Origin: Heliopora coerulea
Taxonomy: Eukaryota > Cnidaria > Anthozoa > Scleralcyonacea > Helioporidae
NCBI GenBank assembly: GCA_030142905.1
Contig: JASJOG010000319.1
Coordinates: 228,919 to 292,918 of the forward strand
Direction: 5' to 3'
DNA: 64,000 nt
The position numbers were made by a program, and so were the translations under genes. The notes below the pieces were generated by a model that saw only the letters and a list, made by a program, of their open reading frames with translations, did not search any database and was not told the DNA's origin. Shown piece after piece: positions 23,949-33,416 of the stretch (its first letter is position 1; each line of letters begins with the position of its first letter).

Positions 23949-26712
23949 CAGTGGAACCTCTACTAACGTACACTCTATACAGCGGACACCTCTAAACAAC
24001 GGACTGTAAGTCCAGATCCCGATTTTATTTACTTTCAATCCTTATAATGAGAACCTCTATACAACGGACACCTCCAAACAACGGACAACGGATACATTGG
24101 TTAGGTCGAACTGAAAATATGTAATTAAAATTTTCTCCATATAATGGACAGTCAGAGCAAAAATCCTTATAAAAAGAAGGAATGGATTGTTCAGCTAGGA
24201 GATTAGCTCAGCCCAAACGATCCAATGTTTATATACACTGTATAACATTATTTGTCCATTATTCATCTGGCTTTTTGCTTCCTGCTGCTTTTCCTCGTAA
24301 ACATTTTTTGAGATAGCTTCTTCGTGTTCTACCCTACGTTTGAACCATTTAATGAAAAAGCTGTCTCCGGAAAACTTGTATCTGCATGGTACTTCAAGAC
24401 CCAAGCCCGCGCCACAGTTTACTTTTGTGCCTGTAACCTCTGTTGTTGCTTTGTTTGTGCTTTTCTTTAAAAAGCGTGAAACACTTGGACAAATATAGTG
24501 GCACATGCCCAAGAATACACGAGCTATGATCGCTATTTACTGCAACTGCCTCTGAATCATTTATATTGTTGGGTTCTCGACAACAAGTTAGTATTTCTCC
24601 AATCACAGATGTCCAAACATCCTATAAGCGTTATAACCCTTGATATACGAGTTAAGCACAAGTGAGTTACTTTCTTCCGACAGTTAGCAAGCCATACTTT
24701 GACGCCTTTGAACAATGTTTGGATGTTTCCTACGTGACTGAAATGAGTGGCATTCAAGGTTTCCCACGCTCTCAAATCTATTTTTATCATCTTCAGTTTG
24801 TTTTGGTTCTGAACGTATTATGCAAAAACAAGTTTATCCAGCAAAATGGCTTCAAGTCAAAAACGAAAGTTTCTAACACTCGAAGAGAAAGTCCAGCTGA
24901 TAAGATAGAAGGATGAAAACAATGCTGCTGGTGTCCAGCCAATTGCCGAAATGTTCGGCATTGGAAAAACACAAGCTTCGTGTATTTTGAAAAGCAAGGA
25001 ACAAGTGATGCAGTTATGGAAGTCATACAGCTGGGTTGACATGAGAAGAAAGAAAAGGCCTGCTAAATTCGATCAGAGAAAACAAGGCTGTCTTTGACTG
25101 GTTTTGTACGGCTCTAGGTTCGAACATACCAATCAGTGGTTCAATGATCCAAGAAGAGGCTAAGGAAATACCCAACCGATTACGAATTGACGATTTTAAG
25201 GCATCAAATGGATGTTTACAGTGGAAAAACTATTATAACATTGCCAATTTTACCATATCTGGAGAAGAAAGCGACGTCAATGAAGAAACTGTTAACTCTT
25301 GTGCTGAACGTCTGCGAGAACTGACAAGGGGATACGAATTGAAAGATACACGGAATTTAGATGAAACTGCTTTCTTTTAGAAAGCTTTACCTGATAAATC
25401 ATTATCCCGCAAAGGAGAGAGATGCAAGGGAGGAAAGAAATCTAAACCGAGGTCGACAGCATTAATCATCGTTAATGCTGCTGGTGAAAAGGAGGAGCCC
25501 TGTCATAACTGGAGAAAGTGCTTCGCCGAGATGTTTCAAAAGCTTGAAAGATAAAACCCACTCTTGTCGGGCCTGCTATTTCAACAATAAAAAAGCTTGG
25601 ATGGATTCAGAGCTAATGCAATCGATGTTGCGACGGCTAAATAGGCGATTTGTTGCTGAAAAGCGAAGTATTCTTCTTTTCATGTGCAATGCCCCGTGCC
25701 ACCCTCCACACCTTGTAGGAATGTTTTCTAACATTAAAGTGTCCCTTCTGCCAAATACGTCCTCCCGCTTACAACCATTCGATACCGGGATAGTAAAAAA
25801 CTTTAAAGTCTGCTATCGCCGCTTTTTGTTACGACACGTACTTGCTCGCATTAACGAGTCTACAACTGCAACAGATGTAATGAAGTCCATTGATTTATTA
25901 CTCGCTATCAAGTTGGCTGTAGAAGCGTGGAATTGTGTTAAGCAAGAGACGATCCAGAACTGTTTTGGTCTGTGTGGTTTCTCGGTACAAACGCTACAGC
26001 AGCACGACGATTATGACGACCCATTTAATGAGCTGAATGACCTAGTTCATGAAGTCGAACCGACTTGTACAGCAGAAGAATATCTTAGAGCAGACGATAA
26101 TGTTCCAACGATGCAATTGCCTGTAGACATCACAAACCGCACGTGGAGGGAAGATCTTAGAGAGAATATTTTAGTGTCAGTTACAAAAGATGACTAGGAA
26201 TCTGAGAGAGAAGGTTCAGATGAAGTGGTCGATGATTTTGACCCAACATCTGTGGAACCTCGAGTCTCAACCTTCGGGCAAGCACTCCAGATGGTTGATG
26301 ATTTGCGTGATTTTGCAAAGTCTGGGGTTGAAGAAGAGTTGTTCGGTGCCGTGTCAGATGTGGGAATCAAAATTGAAAAATTGCGAGAAAGAAAGAGGAA
26401 GCAGAAAACTGTTACATTCTTCTTTGAACAGATAGTTTGATGAAATTTCGCTTGCCTGTTTAAATTCTCAAAATTTGGTTGTTTAAGTATGGCTTAATTT
26501 TCAGTTATTTTCAATGATTAACAAAGAAAGTAAAAATAAATATCTATCAGTCATACTCGATTTCCTTTCTTCTTTGTTTCATGTTATGTGCATGCACCTT
26601 TTGTGTACCAAGAACAGATGAAATAAAAGGTAAACCTCTGCACAGCGGACACCTCCAAACAACGGACATGTACCTTTGGTCCCACAGTGTCCGTTATATG
26701 GAAGTTCCACTG
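23949..26712 (+). mobile_element. pogo/Tigger-type DNA transposon inside the viral fibre gene
   Basis: The ends are CAGTGGAACCTCTAC and the inverted GGAAGTTCCACTG, flanked by TA at 23,947-23,948 and 26,713-26,714, the Tc1/mariner/pogo target. Subterminal copies of CGGACACCTCYAAACAACGG lie near 23,983, 24,068 and 26,646. It is 2,764 bp, a usual size for Tigger. It is younger than the viral element it splits. Confidence 0.92.
24846..26440 (+). pseudogene. Tigger transposase (CENP-B HTH + DDE), inactive
   Basis: ATG at 24,846 starts KRKFLTLEEKVQLI, a pogo/CENP-B N-terminal helix-turn-helix, with an in-frame TAG about 20 codons in. A second DNA-binding (HTH_Tnp_Tc5) part follows. The DDE core shows the first Asp in NLDETAFF (near 25,355), but the second reads FMCNAPCHPP near 25,685, where the usual DNAPCHP Asp is Cys. 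The third Asp is in QPFDTGIVKNFK (near 25,780). Further stops lie at 25,378-25,380 and 26,195-26,197. The C-terminal acidic part ends at about 26,440. The enzyme would have cut and pasted the element; it cannot work now. Confidence 0.9.
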
Positions 26713-27251
26713 TATCTTCATTGTATATAGATTAAAATCTTTTTTTGCGAGTAACCTTTGGACGAGGAATGGTCTCTTTGGACACGATAATGGAGGATTT
26801 GATAAATTTATATCTTTCAATCCAAATAGTGATTTAATCGTGTCGGGTGATAAAAATGATTTCATTGTTATTGGTAGCAACCATGTTATACGTAAATATC
26901 CTATAGCTGCTTATAAGACGAAGGGAAATGCTGGAGAGATAAACAAATGGATATGCTTATCAGTACATTGGGATAACTATACAACACCAGCTGGTAATAA
27001 CAGCTCAGTATATTGTAATGGTAGGAAACTTGCTAATTTTGAGAATAAACGTACGACTGGTTCAACACAGATGACATTAGGTGACCTAAATCCTAATGGT
27101 GTCGCCCCTTTGCATGGTGATATGGCATTTTTTGCTTTATACAAAGATAAATTGATAGCTGAAAAAGACATTCTACTACATCATCACGTACTTTGCAATT
27201 GGTTTGATATTGACCATGATGATTTTGACTATTAAATATAGTGTAATATAT

Positions 27252-27737
27252 ATGAAGAAAAATAGTATCAATTTTAATCACATCAGCGAAGATTTATCAG
27301 ATGAAGAGGTTATGAAACTTAAGCAATGGATCGTGTACTACCATAAGCTATACACGTGTTATAAATGGAAGAAAAAGAAACTGAAGAAAATACATTTATG
27401 TTTAAACATGACAAGTATAGGATTGACAGTAACAGGTACTATAGTTGGTGGTGTAACATTGAATCCTATTATTTTAGGTGCTTTTAGTGGTCCAGGTATT
27501 TTAATTCAAGGATATCTCACTAAAAGTAATGTCAAAACTAAGACAAAAATGTGCAGATACGCTTATACATCATAACAAAAAATTCTGACACAGTTGAAAT
27601 CATATTTACGTGGCATGACATATGATGAAGTGGTGTTACTAAGTCATCTAAAAATAATAGATGATATTGTTACTGATTTATGCCCACCTATTAATGGAAT
27701 ATCTAAAAAATATGATAAAATATACTCTAAAATATAA
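27252..27737 (+). pseudogene. viral membrane protein with one premature stop
   Basis: ATG at 27,252 follows the promoter-like AAATATAGTGTAATATAT. A basic N-terminal helix (YKWKKKKLKKIHLC) is followed by a long hydrophobic, glycine-rich segment (GLTVTGTIVGGVTL, ILGAFSGPGILIQGYL, residues about 58-92). TAA at 27,573-27,575 is in frame; the frame then continues to TAA 27,735-27,737 (QLKSYLRGMTYDE...). Its end overlaps the next ATG by one base (TAATG), as in compact viral genomes. A fusogenic or envelope/inner-membrane role is possible but unproven. Confidence 0.6.
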
Positions 27738-28556
27738 TGGAAGAATATAAAAAATATGAGTTACAAGATCGTGATAATAGAAGGAGACAACAAGAGCAGG
27801 AAGGAGAAGAGGAGACAGATTTCAGTGGTGGATCAGATGAGAATGACTTAATAGATAATACAGATTGATTAAAAAATAGAGACAGAGTGGCTATTGATGT
27901 TAATCATTTAGATCCATTTAAAAAGTTATTCGGAGAACGTGTAAATGAAGCCAGAAATATAGGTTTCTTTATTAAAGACGTTCTATTAATGGAGAAATAA
28001 GAATGTACTAATCCGAGATTCATTAATTATCTAATGGAAAAACAAGATTTCTCTATTAAAAAAACATTCAGTGTGTATGATGTTAAAACAAATTATGAAA
28101 TCGAATATTATGGAGAGCCTTTTTATAATGATAATGATTTAAGAGTCCGTCCAGTCAGAAGATTTCAGACAACCGACGGAGTTATAGCCGATCCAAACGA
28201 ATCAAATCAAATAGTTGACGATATACGATACCATTATGATAATTGGAAAAAAATAGAAATAAATAAAATTTTAAAACGGTCAGGAATAGCAACAGCAATC
28301 GGATTAACAATAATTACATTAGTTACTGGTTTATCTCTTGGTTTAAAGCTCAGTGGATCAGACGCTGTACGCGATGCTAAACATAAACAAAAGAAAGCAG
28401 AAAAATTAACTCCAGCAGAAAAAAAGAGATGTCATACCGTGGTCTGATGTAGAAGAAGCCTCTGGTAAAGGTTTAATTTTCATTGGTGATAATTTATATT
28501 TAATAATTGGTGGTTCATTGATATATTTATACAGTAGGAAAAGCAATAAAAAATGA
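27737..28556 (+). pseudogene. viral two-hydrophobic-segment protein, broken
   Basis: ATG at 27,737 overlaps the preceding stop. The N-terminus is very acidic. In-frame stops lie at 27,866-27,868 and 27,998-28,000, and a shift near 28,430. The best part (28,034-28,447) has an N-terminal conserved-looking stretch (TNYEIEYYGEPFYND, RPVRRFQTTDGV) and a hydrophobic segment (GIATAIGLTIITLVTGLSLG). After the shift a second hydrophobic segment (LYLIIGGSLIYLY) ends at 28,556. No family recognised; membrane protein by composition. Confidence 0.55.
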
Positions 28557-28574
28557 TATATAATGTAATATATA
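28555..28574 (+). promoter_or_regulatory. AT-rich promoter-like motif before the 28,575 gene
   Basis: GATATATAATGTAATATATA directly abuts ATG 28,575. It is the clearest near-palindromic form of the motif shared by genes in this element. Confidence 0.55.
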
Positions 28575-28739
28575 ATGAATCCGAAATTAAGGAATCTGCT
28601 TAAAAGAGTCAGAGATTTTGTACGCTGTTGTAAAAAAACAACTATAGAGATAGACAGTATGCTAGAGGAACTCAATAGAATACATTCAGAGAATCAACCA
28701 AAACCACGTAAAGCAAATGATAATAAAGATGGTGGGTAA
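28575..28739 (+). CDS. small basic viral protein (54 residues)
   Basis: Intact frame from ATG 28,575 to TAA 28,737-28,739. Basic first half (LRNLLKRVRDFVRCCKK) then an acidic/polar helix. It starts right after the shared promoter-like motif, which supports it as a real gene although it is short. No family recognised. Confidence 0.5.
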   Translation: MNPKLRNLLKRVRDFVRCCKKTTIEIDSMLEELNRIHSENQPKPRKANDNKDGG

Positions 28740-28825
28740 CTTATAAACAACCTCATAGGTGTCTTATAGTATTCTCACAAATAACTGGTTGGTTATCTGT
28801 AAATAAAATATACATTACTATATAG

Positions 28826-29215
28826 ATGAGTGAAGAAACACCTAAAATAGAAACTATCAAAAATGAAGACTTACCTAAAATAACAATTACAAAAAAGGAA
28901 AAAGATCCTGAAAGGGTAGAAGCTGGTAAACGTTTGGCTACTATTTCCAAGGCTGCAAAAGAAAGAAAAGTGCGTGATAAGATAGAGTTAGAGAATGATA
29001 GTTCTGGATTTGAAATCAATTGTGGATTATTAATTGGCTTCTTAGGAACAGCAGTCGCTATTGGATCACTCTATTATACAAGAAAAAATTATGAAAGAGA
29101 GACCAAAAGACTAGAAACTATTAAAGAGGATTCAGAACCAGAGCCTAAAAACGTCGAAATTGAAAGGAGTGTGAAAATAAAAACACGGAATAATCATCTT
29201 GATACATTTGATTAA
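28826..29215 (+). CDS. viral single-pass membrane protein (129 residues)
   Basis: Intact frame. A lysine/glutamate-rich N-terminal part (KITITKKEKDPERVEAGKRL) is followed by one hydrophobic segment (CGLLIGFLGTAVAIGSLYY, residues about 72-90) and a charged tail. The upstream motif is ATACATTACTATATAG. No signal peptide is evident. Topology suggests a virion or host-membrane anchor; the role is unknown. Confidence 0.6.
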   Translation: MSEETPKIETIKNEDLPKITITKKEKDPERVEAGKRLATISKAAKERKVRDKIELENDSSGFEINCGLLIGFLGTAVAIGSLYYTRKNYERETKRLETIKEDSEPEPKNVEIERSVKIKTRNNHLDTFD

Positions 29216-29243
29216 AAACATAAAATATCATTAATATTATATA

Positions 29244-29709
29244 ATGTTCAAAAATAGAAAAAAAATGTACATTTAAGGTCTTCAATGAGTATGATTTACA
29301 CACAAAAGTAGTTGAATTTATCAGAAGATTCTATCCAGAAGCAATTTTTGCACCTGGACTTGGTGAGTTGCAAGATACAAGTGGTAAGAGAATCACTTCT
29401 TATTGTAAGGGATATGAGAGAGGACAACCAGATATAATAACCAACAATAATCACAGGTTTTATGGTGGTCTATGCATTGAGTTCAAAACCCCTAAAAACA
29501 CAGGTGTATCATCTGATTCACAAAGAAATCAACTAGAATGTTATAAAAATAGTGGTTTCAAATGTATTGTTTCTAATGATTATGATTATATAATAACCCA
29601 GATCCATGACTATATGAAAAACATCCGGATATTATGTCATTATTGTAATAGAGGATTTATTAATAAAGAAACATTTGAAATACGTGAAAGGACTATCCAT
29701 AGAATATAA
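29244..29709 (+). pseudogene. VRR-NUC-like PD-(D/E)XK nuclease, N-terminal frameshift
   Basis: ATG 29,244 is followed by a run of seven A where the frame slips; the main frame then runs to 29,709. The core has HTKVVEFIRRFYPEA (near 29,300), GYERGQPDIIT (Asp), and CIEFKTPKN (Glu-x-Lys), the D...ExK arrangement of the PD-(D/E)XK fold, close in order to VRR-NUC domains that process branched or flap DNA. A cysteine pair (CHYCNRGF) near the end looks like an eroded zinc finger. It is a paralogue of the nuclease half of 30,185-30,966. A role in genome replication or resolution is likely (inference). Confidence 0.7.
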
Positions 29710-29719
29710 ATTAATATAT

Positions 29720-30061
29720 ATGGAGCATTTAAAAACTGTGACAAACGAGTTTCTCGGGATAACTTTAAATGTCTATAAACATAATGGTGATTTATGGTTC
29801 AGAGAATATGAAGTAGCAACGATTTTGAAGTATAATAACAGGAGAGAATTTATCAAATATAATATACCTGATGATGAAAAAATGATAGTTAAGAAGAATA
29901 TAATGTTATCTGATGATAAGACGATGGAGACACAGGTAATGATGGTCAATGAACCAGGGTTATATAAATTGATATTTCTGTCTGACTATAAACGCAAAAA
30001 AATATTCAAGAAATGGTTATACAGAGCTATTTTACCATCTTTAAGGGAAGAGACTAAATAA
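29720..30061 (+). CDS. stand-alone Bro-N domain protein
   Basis: ATG 29,720 after AATTAATATAT; intact for 113 residues. DLWFREYEVATILKYNN, a middle NIPDDEKMIVKK and VNEPGLYKLIFLS plus FKKWLYRAILPSLRE follow the Bro-N domain order (DNA-binding N-terminal domain of baculovirus/phage/NCLDV BRO proteins). Bro-N proteins bind DNA and are often multicopy in viruses. Here the usual C-terminal partner is missing; the nuclease is upstream as a separate gene. Confidence 0.75.
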   Translation: MEHLKTVTNEFLGITLNVYKHNGDLWFREYEVATILKYNNRREFIKYNIPDDEKMIVKKNIMLSDDKTMETQVMMVNEPGLYKLIFLSDYKRKKIFKKWLYRAILPSLREETK

Positions 30062-30184
30062 TACCACACTCGGTAAATCCCAGAACGGGAGAGTAGTCAA
30101 AACAATGGTAACTATATTACATAAGAAAACCTTTCAAAATGTAATAAAATTCATATAAAGTCATATTATTTAAAAGTGTATGAT

Positions 30185-30966
30185 ATGTCATTAACAGTCA
30201 AGAAATTTGATAACAAAGATCTAAATATATCCCTTGACGCTTATTACAATAATAAGAAGAATATTTGGTTCAAGGGTAAAGAGATAGCCACATTATTGGG
30301 TTATAAGGATACTGATCAATCAATTAGAGAAAATGTCGACTCAGAAGACACTAAAAGCTATCCCGTCTCCGTGAACGGGTCAGGTCAGAAACAAGCTTTT
30401 CATAAATGAAAGTGGTTTATACTCACTAATTCTCAGATCTAGATTAGAATCAACAAAATCATTCAAGAGATGGGTAACATCTAAAGTACTACCATCCATA
30501 AGGAAGTATGGGTACTATAGAATCTTCAATAACCCTAACACACTCACTTTTAAAATAGAAAATGAGTATGACCTACATACTAAAGTGGTTCAATTCATTA
30601 CGCGATTCTATCCAGAAATATCAATGACTGCTGGACTTGGAGAGAATCAAGACACCAAAGACAAACGCATCAAATCGTTTAAAAAGGGTTATATGAAAGG
30701 TCAACCTGATCTAATAGTTCAAAATCTTCATAAGCATTATAATGGTCTACGTATAGAGTTCAAAACCCCTTATTGTAGTGGACAGATATGAAGAAAATGG
30801 GTATAAATGTATTGTCTCAAATGACTATGACCTAATCATAAAGGAATTAAGCGACTATATGCATGATATTCGCATCAGATGTAGATACTGTGGACGGAAA
30901 TTCATATCCAAGAAGACATTATTTAGACATGTTGAGTATTTCCATAGAATAAAATATAATCTATAA
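30185..30966 (+). pseudogene. Bro-N + VRR-NUC-like nuclease + C2H2 zinc finger, broken
   Basis: ATG 30,185. Bro-N comes first (NIWFKGKEIATLLGYKDTD; after a shift near 30,395, INESGLYSLILRSR and FKRWVTSKVLPSIRKYG). The nuclease follows (HTKVVQFITRFYPEI, MKGQPDLIVQ, RIEFKTP; a second shift near 30,775 in the substrate loop). The C-terminus has a C2H2 finger (CRYCGRKFISKKTLFRHVEY) ending at 30,966. This appears to be the ancestral fused form of the two preceding genes. The fusion suggests targeting of the nuclease to specific DNA. Confidence 0.75.
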
Positions 30967-30978
30967 TATATACACATT

Positions 30979-31212
30979 ATGACTACTGTAAACCAGAAAG
31001 AGTTAATGAACGAAGCATGTGACGCCCCCCTAGTAACCGCAGATGTTGTGGGTTTATCAATGGCATCCAAGAAGGTCCTGGGTGAAAAATTAACAGACGT
31101 ATCCTCTTTAAAGGACACAGCAAAGTTAGCAGTTGGAGTCGCAGCTAGCACAATGCTTGTAAAATGGGCACAGGATAAAAAGTATCTACCGGTTCATCAA
31201 TTTAAAATGTAA
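30979..31212 (+). CDS. small viral protein with hydrophobic segment (77 residues)
   Basis: Intact frame, ATG 30,979 after TCTATAATATATACACATT. Mostly helical; LAVGVAASTMLVKWA (residues about 51-65) could be a short membrane segment. No family recognised. Confidence 0.5.
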   Translation: MTTVNQKELMNEACDAPLVTADVVGLSMASKKVLGEKLTDVSSLKDTAKLAVGVAASTMLVKWAQDKKYLPVHQFKM

Positions 31213-31261
31213 TCTATCTAATCTTTTTAAACCTAAAATGGTCTACTCTGGATTATAATAG

Positions 31262-31635
31262 AAAATGCTAAAAAGCAATTATGATGCATAAGGTTGCAAA
31301 TGGCCAAACTCCATCCTATCTAAGTGAAATATTTGACAAACAAATTGGGACAAATGTTTATAACCTCAGATCTGATAATACTCTCCAGATACCAAAAATA
31401 AGAACTGAAACCTACAGAAACAGCTTTGCAGTCTCAGGATCAATCTTGTGGAATTCATTACCGAGCTCACTAAGAAATGAAAAAGGTTTAAACAAATTCA
31501 AGCGAGATATCCGGAACTGCAACTTTTGCATTGACAACATTAAAAACAACTGTAATTAGACCAGAGCTAAAATTCCTTTGTAATTTTATTTCTGATAGAA
31601 TTACCGTGCTTAAATAAAAATCAATCAATCAATCC
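31262..31635 (+). mobile_element. L2/CR1-like LINE 3' fragment inserted at a viral promoter
   Basis: A frame (31,281-31,559) has GQTPSYLSEIF, LRSDNTLQIP and GSILWNSLPSSLRNEKGLNKFK, the C-terminal end of L2/CR1-type ORF2. The 3' end is a short (ATCA)n-like tail (31,616-31,634), usual for L2-like LINEs. Flanks attataatag (31,252-31,261) and attatatag (31,636-31,644) look like a target duplication of the viral promoter motif. 5'-truncated. Confidence 0.8.
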
Positions 31636-31644
31636 ATTATATAG

Positions 31645-32073
31645 ATAAAGGCTAGTATAATAGCTGGTTCTATCCAGACACTTTTTGCCGCCGTTAGTTT
31701 CAGTACTGCTGGTTTTCTATTCAAATCATTAGATAAAAATGGTTATGAAGCAGAAATCAAAAGACATAATAAAGCACTTGAAGAATTGGCGGAGGCAAAA
31801 GAGTTGTTTTACCAGAATGAAGTAAAAGAACGTGACAGAATACAGCAATTAAGACAACAGTTGGCAGATGCAAACATAGATATTGAGAACACAAACAGAG
31901 CTCTTGAACAGTTAAGACAGGTTCAATCAATACAATATAACGGAAAAACATTTAACAGAGAACCCCAATTAAATGATTTTTATAAACCAAGTGATGAAAT
32001 GAAAGAATATCAGTATATTACTATTGGAGTTGTTGGTGTTGGATCTGGTTACCTATTGAGTCGAACATTCTAA
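31645..32073 (+). pseudogene. viral coiled-coil membrane protein, start codon ATG to ATA
   Basis: The frame opens directly after ATTATATAG with ATA AAG where ATG is expected; the next in-frame Met is far inside. N-terminal hydrophobic stretch (IAGSIQTLFAAVSFSTAGFL), a long coiled coil (residues about 35-95, with LRQQLADANIDIENTNRAL), then a C-terminal hydrophobic segment (YITIGVVGVGSGYLL). Intact otherwise, 142 codons. It may use a non-AUG start, or the start may be mutated. The layout suits a virion membrane-spanning or tethering protein. Confidence 0.6.
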
Positions 32074-32095
32074 ATTCATACAATATGTGTATTAA

Positions 32096-32668
32096 ATGGA
32101 AGCATTCAAAGCATTAGATTATGGATTCACTTTTGATGAAATAACCAAAAACATAGACAATTTGGACTCTCTATACAAAAATGAGGAGAAACACACTAAA
32201 GACAATATTTGTACTGAGTGTGAAAATAAATATGAATGTATTAATGGTATGTTTGTATGTGTTAATTGCAGGGAAGTAGGAGACTATGAGATGATACCAG
32301 AATGGGTTGAAAACATCTGGCTAAATAGGAAGAAGTCCCAATATATTAGAAGTAGGCACATTAGAGCCAGAGTAGAAGAATACGTACCTGATAATTATCG
32401 TAGTTCCATTGTATCTGATTTCATGGAGGTTGTTGAAATACTGATTAAACACGGAATGATTAATAAAAACGTATCTAGATATGACTACTACATCATCAGG
32501 TTAGCCAGCAGGATAGGTGCAAAACTAATAAAGAAACCCACTGACTTAACACATAGTGAAACAAGGGATGCATTTGATGACAGACTATTTGGTTCCATCT
32601 ACCCATTATTAGGCTGGGACAAAAACTGCAAATGCAAGTATTATTTAAAATGGAAAAAAATAACTTAA
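32096..32668 (+). CDS. zinc-ribbon protein, possible viral late transcription factor (VLTF3/TFIIB-like)
   Basis: Intact, 190 residues. An N-terminal zinc ribbon has two CxxC pairs: CTEC (about residues 39-42) and CVNC (about 55-58), followed by a run EVWENIWLNRKK-like region and YIRSRHIRARVEEYV, then helices (VVEILIKHGMINK). The order, zinc ribbon then a Y/R/H motif then helical repeats, resembles VLTF3/TFIIB-type factors of large DNA viruses, which recruit RNA polymerase to late promoters. The AT-rich motifs in front of most genes could be its targets. This is inference from layout, not from a strong match. Confidence 0.45.
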   Translation: MEAFKALDYGFTFDEITKNIDNLDSLYKNEEKHTKDNICTECENKYECINGMFVCVNCREVGDYEMIPEWVENIWLNRKKSQYIRSRHIRARVEEYVPDNYRSSIVSDFMEVVEILIKHGMINKNVSRYDYYIIRLASRIGAKLIKKPTDLTHSETRDAFDDRLFGSIYPLLGWDKNCKCKYYLKWKKIT

Positions 32669-32680
32669 AAAAATAATTTT

Positions 32681-32696
32681 CTATATAGTATATATA
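32681..32696 (+). promoter_or_regulatory. AT-rich promoter-like motif before the 32,701 gene
   Basis: CTATATAGTATATATA lies a few bases before ATG 32,701. The gap upstream (AATAATTTT) is duplicated before the paralogue at 32,981. Confidence 0.55.
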
Positions 32697-32700
32697 AAAT

Positions 32701-32922
32701 ATGGTGTACGACAAGTTACATGATTCAACACATCCTAATGCACAAAGACTGGATGAACTTTATGAACTAGTTGAGAAAGTAATGAAGGCTCTTGATAGTT
32801 ATCACGGACTCAGTGAGTATATTAGACTTTCTGAAGACTATAAATTTGAAATCTATGACGACTTGAATAAAGATTATGAAGAATATGGGAATGCTTTCAT
32901 TAAAGCAAGATCCTCGGATTAA
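32701..32922 (+). CDS. small acidic viral protein, tandem paralogue 1
   Basis: Intact, 73 residues, starting VYDKLHDSTHPNAQRLDELY. The same N-terminal pattern (VYEKLHDSSHPNAVHLDRLY) opens the next gene, so the two arose by tandem duplication that included the promoter. All helical by composition. Function unknown. Confidence 0.55.
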   Translation: MVYDKLHDSTHPNAQRLDELYELVEKVMKALDSYHGLSEYIRLSEDYKFEIYDDLNKDYEEYGNAFIKARSSD

Positions 32923-32958
32923 TGAATCTATGCAATAATCATTTAAAAAATAATTTTC

Positions 32959-32974
32959 TGTATATATAGATATA
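32959..32974 (+). promoter_or_regulatory. AT-rich promoter-like motif, duplicated copy
   Basis: TGTATATATAGATATA precedes the paralogue whose first codon is ATA. It sits after the same TAATTTTCT spacer as the motif at 32,681. Confidence 0.5.
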
Positions 32975-32980
32975 GAAAAT

Positions 32981-33352
32981 ATAGTCTACGAAAAGTTACA
33001 TGACTCTTCACATCCTAATGCAGTACATCTGGACAGACTATATAAAGATGTTGAAACCTGTCAAGAAAATTATGAAAAAGTATTATTTGATAGTCAAATG
33101 GGAATTGGTGTAACCCATTCAGATATCAATTATTATCACAAAGGTTTGGTACGTTTTTACGAAAGATATAAAAAAGCATTCAAAGAAACCATAGAAAACT
33201 CAGACTTTGACTCTTCAGATGATGATGAATATGAGGAAGATTTTATAGATGATCGAGATGTTGAGGATGTTGGCTGTGAGATAGAAAATGACGATGGTGA
33301 GGACGAAGAAGAGGATAGTTATGATGACGATTATATGGAATATATAGGATAA
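32981..33352 (+). pseudogene. acidic viral protein, tandem paralogue 2, start ATG to ATA
   Basis: In the position matching ATG 32,701 this copy has ATA (32,981-32,983); the frame is then open for 123 codons. The first Met is at 33,098, too late to keep the conserved N-terminus. The C-terminal half is extremely acidic (DSSDDDEYEEDF, DDGEDEEEDSYDDDY). Acidic tails of this kind occur in histone- or DNA-mimic proteins. Either the start is lost or a non-AUG start is used. Confidence 0.5.
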
Positions 33353-33416
33353 AAAATAAAAAAGTGTATTTTTTCACTTAAACATTATTTTATATAATAT
33401 TATCATATATATTGTT

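Larger units (their letters stand above)
23431..27235 (+). pseudogene. fibre-like protein with lectin/LamG-like C-terminus, split by a Tigger
   Basis: The N-terminal part (23,431-23,700) has LSINGGTMKGYLDMS and LIRKKYTDDKF, a pattern seen in tail-fibre and spike proteins of phages and large viruses. It shifts frame near 23,445 and 23,690. The Tigger element sits at 23,949-26,712. The frame resumes after it (26,713-27,235) with a concanavalin A-like domain: IVIGSNHVIRKYPI, KWICLSVHWDNYTTP, NSSVYCNGRKLANF, TQMTLGDLNPNG. Such domains bind sugars or cell surfaces, so host attachment is a plausible role (inference). The two halves belong to the same reading unit because removing insert plus one TA returns them to adjacency. 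Confidence 0.65.
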
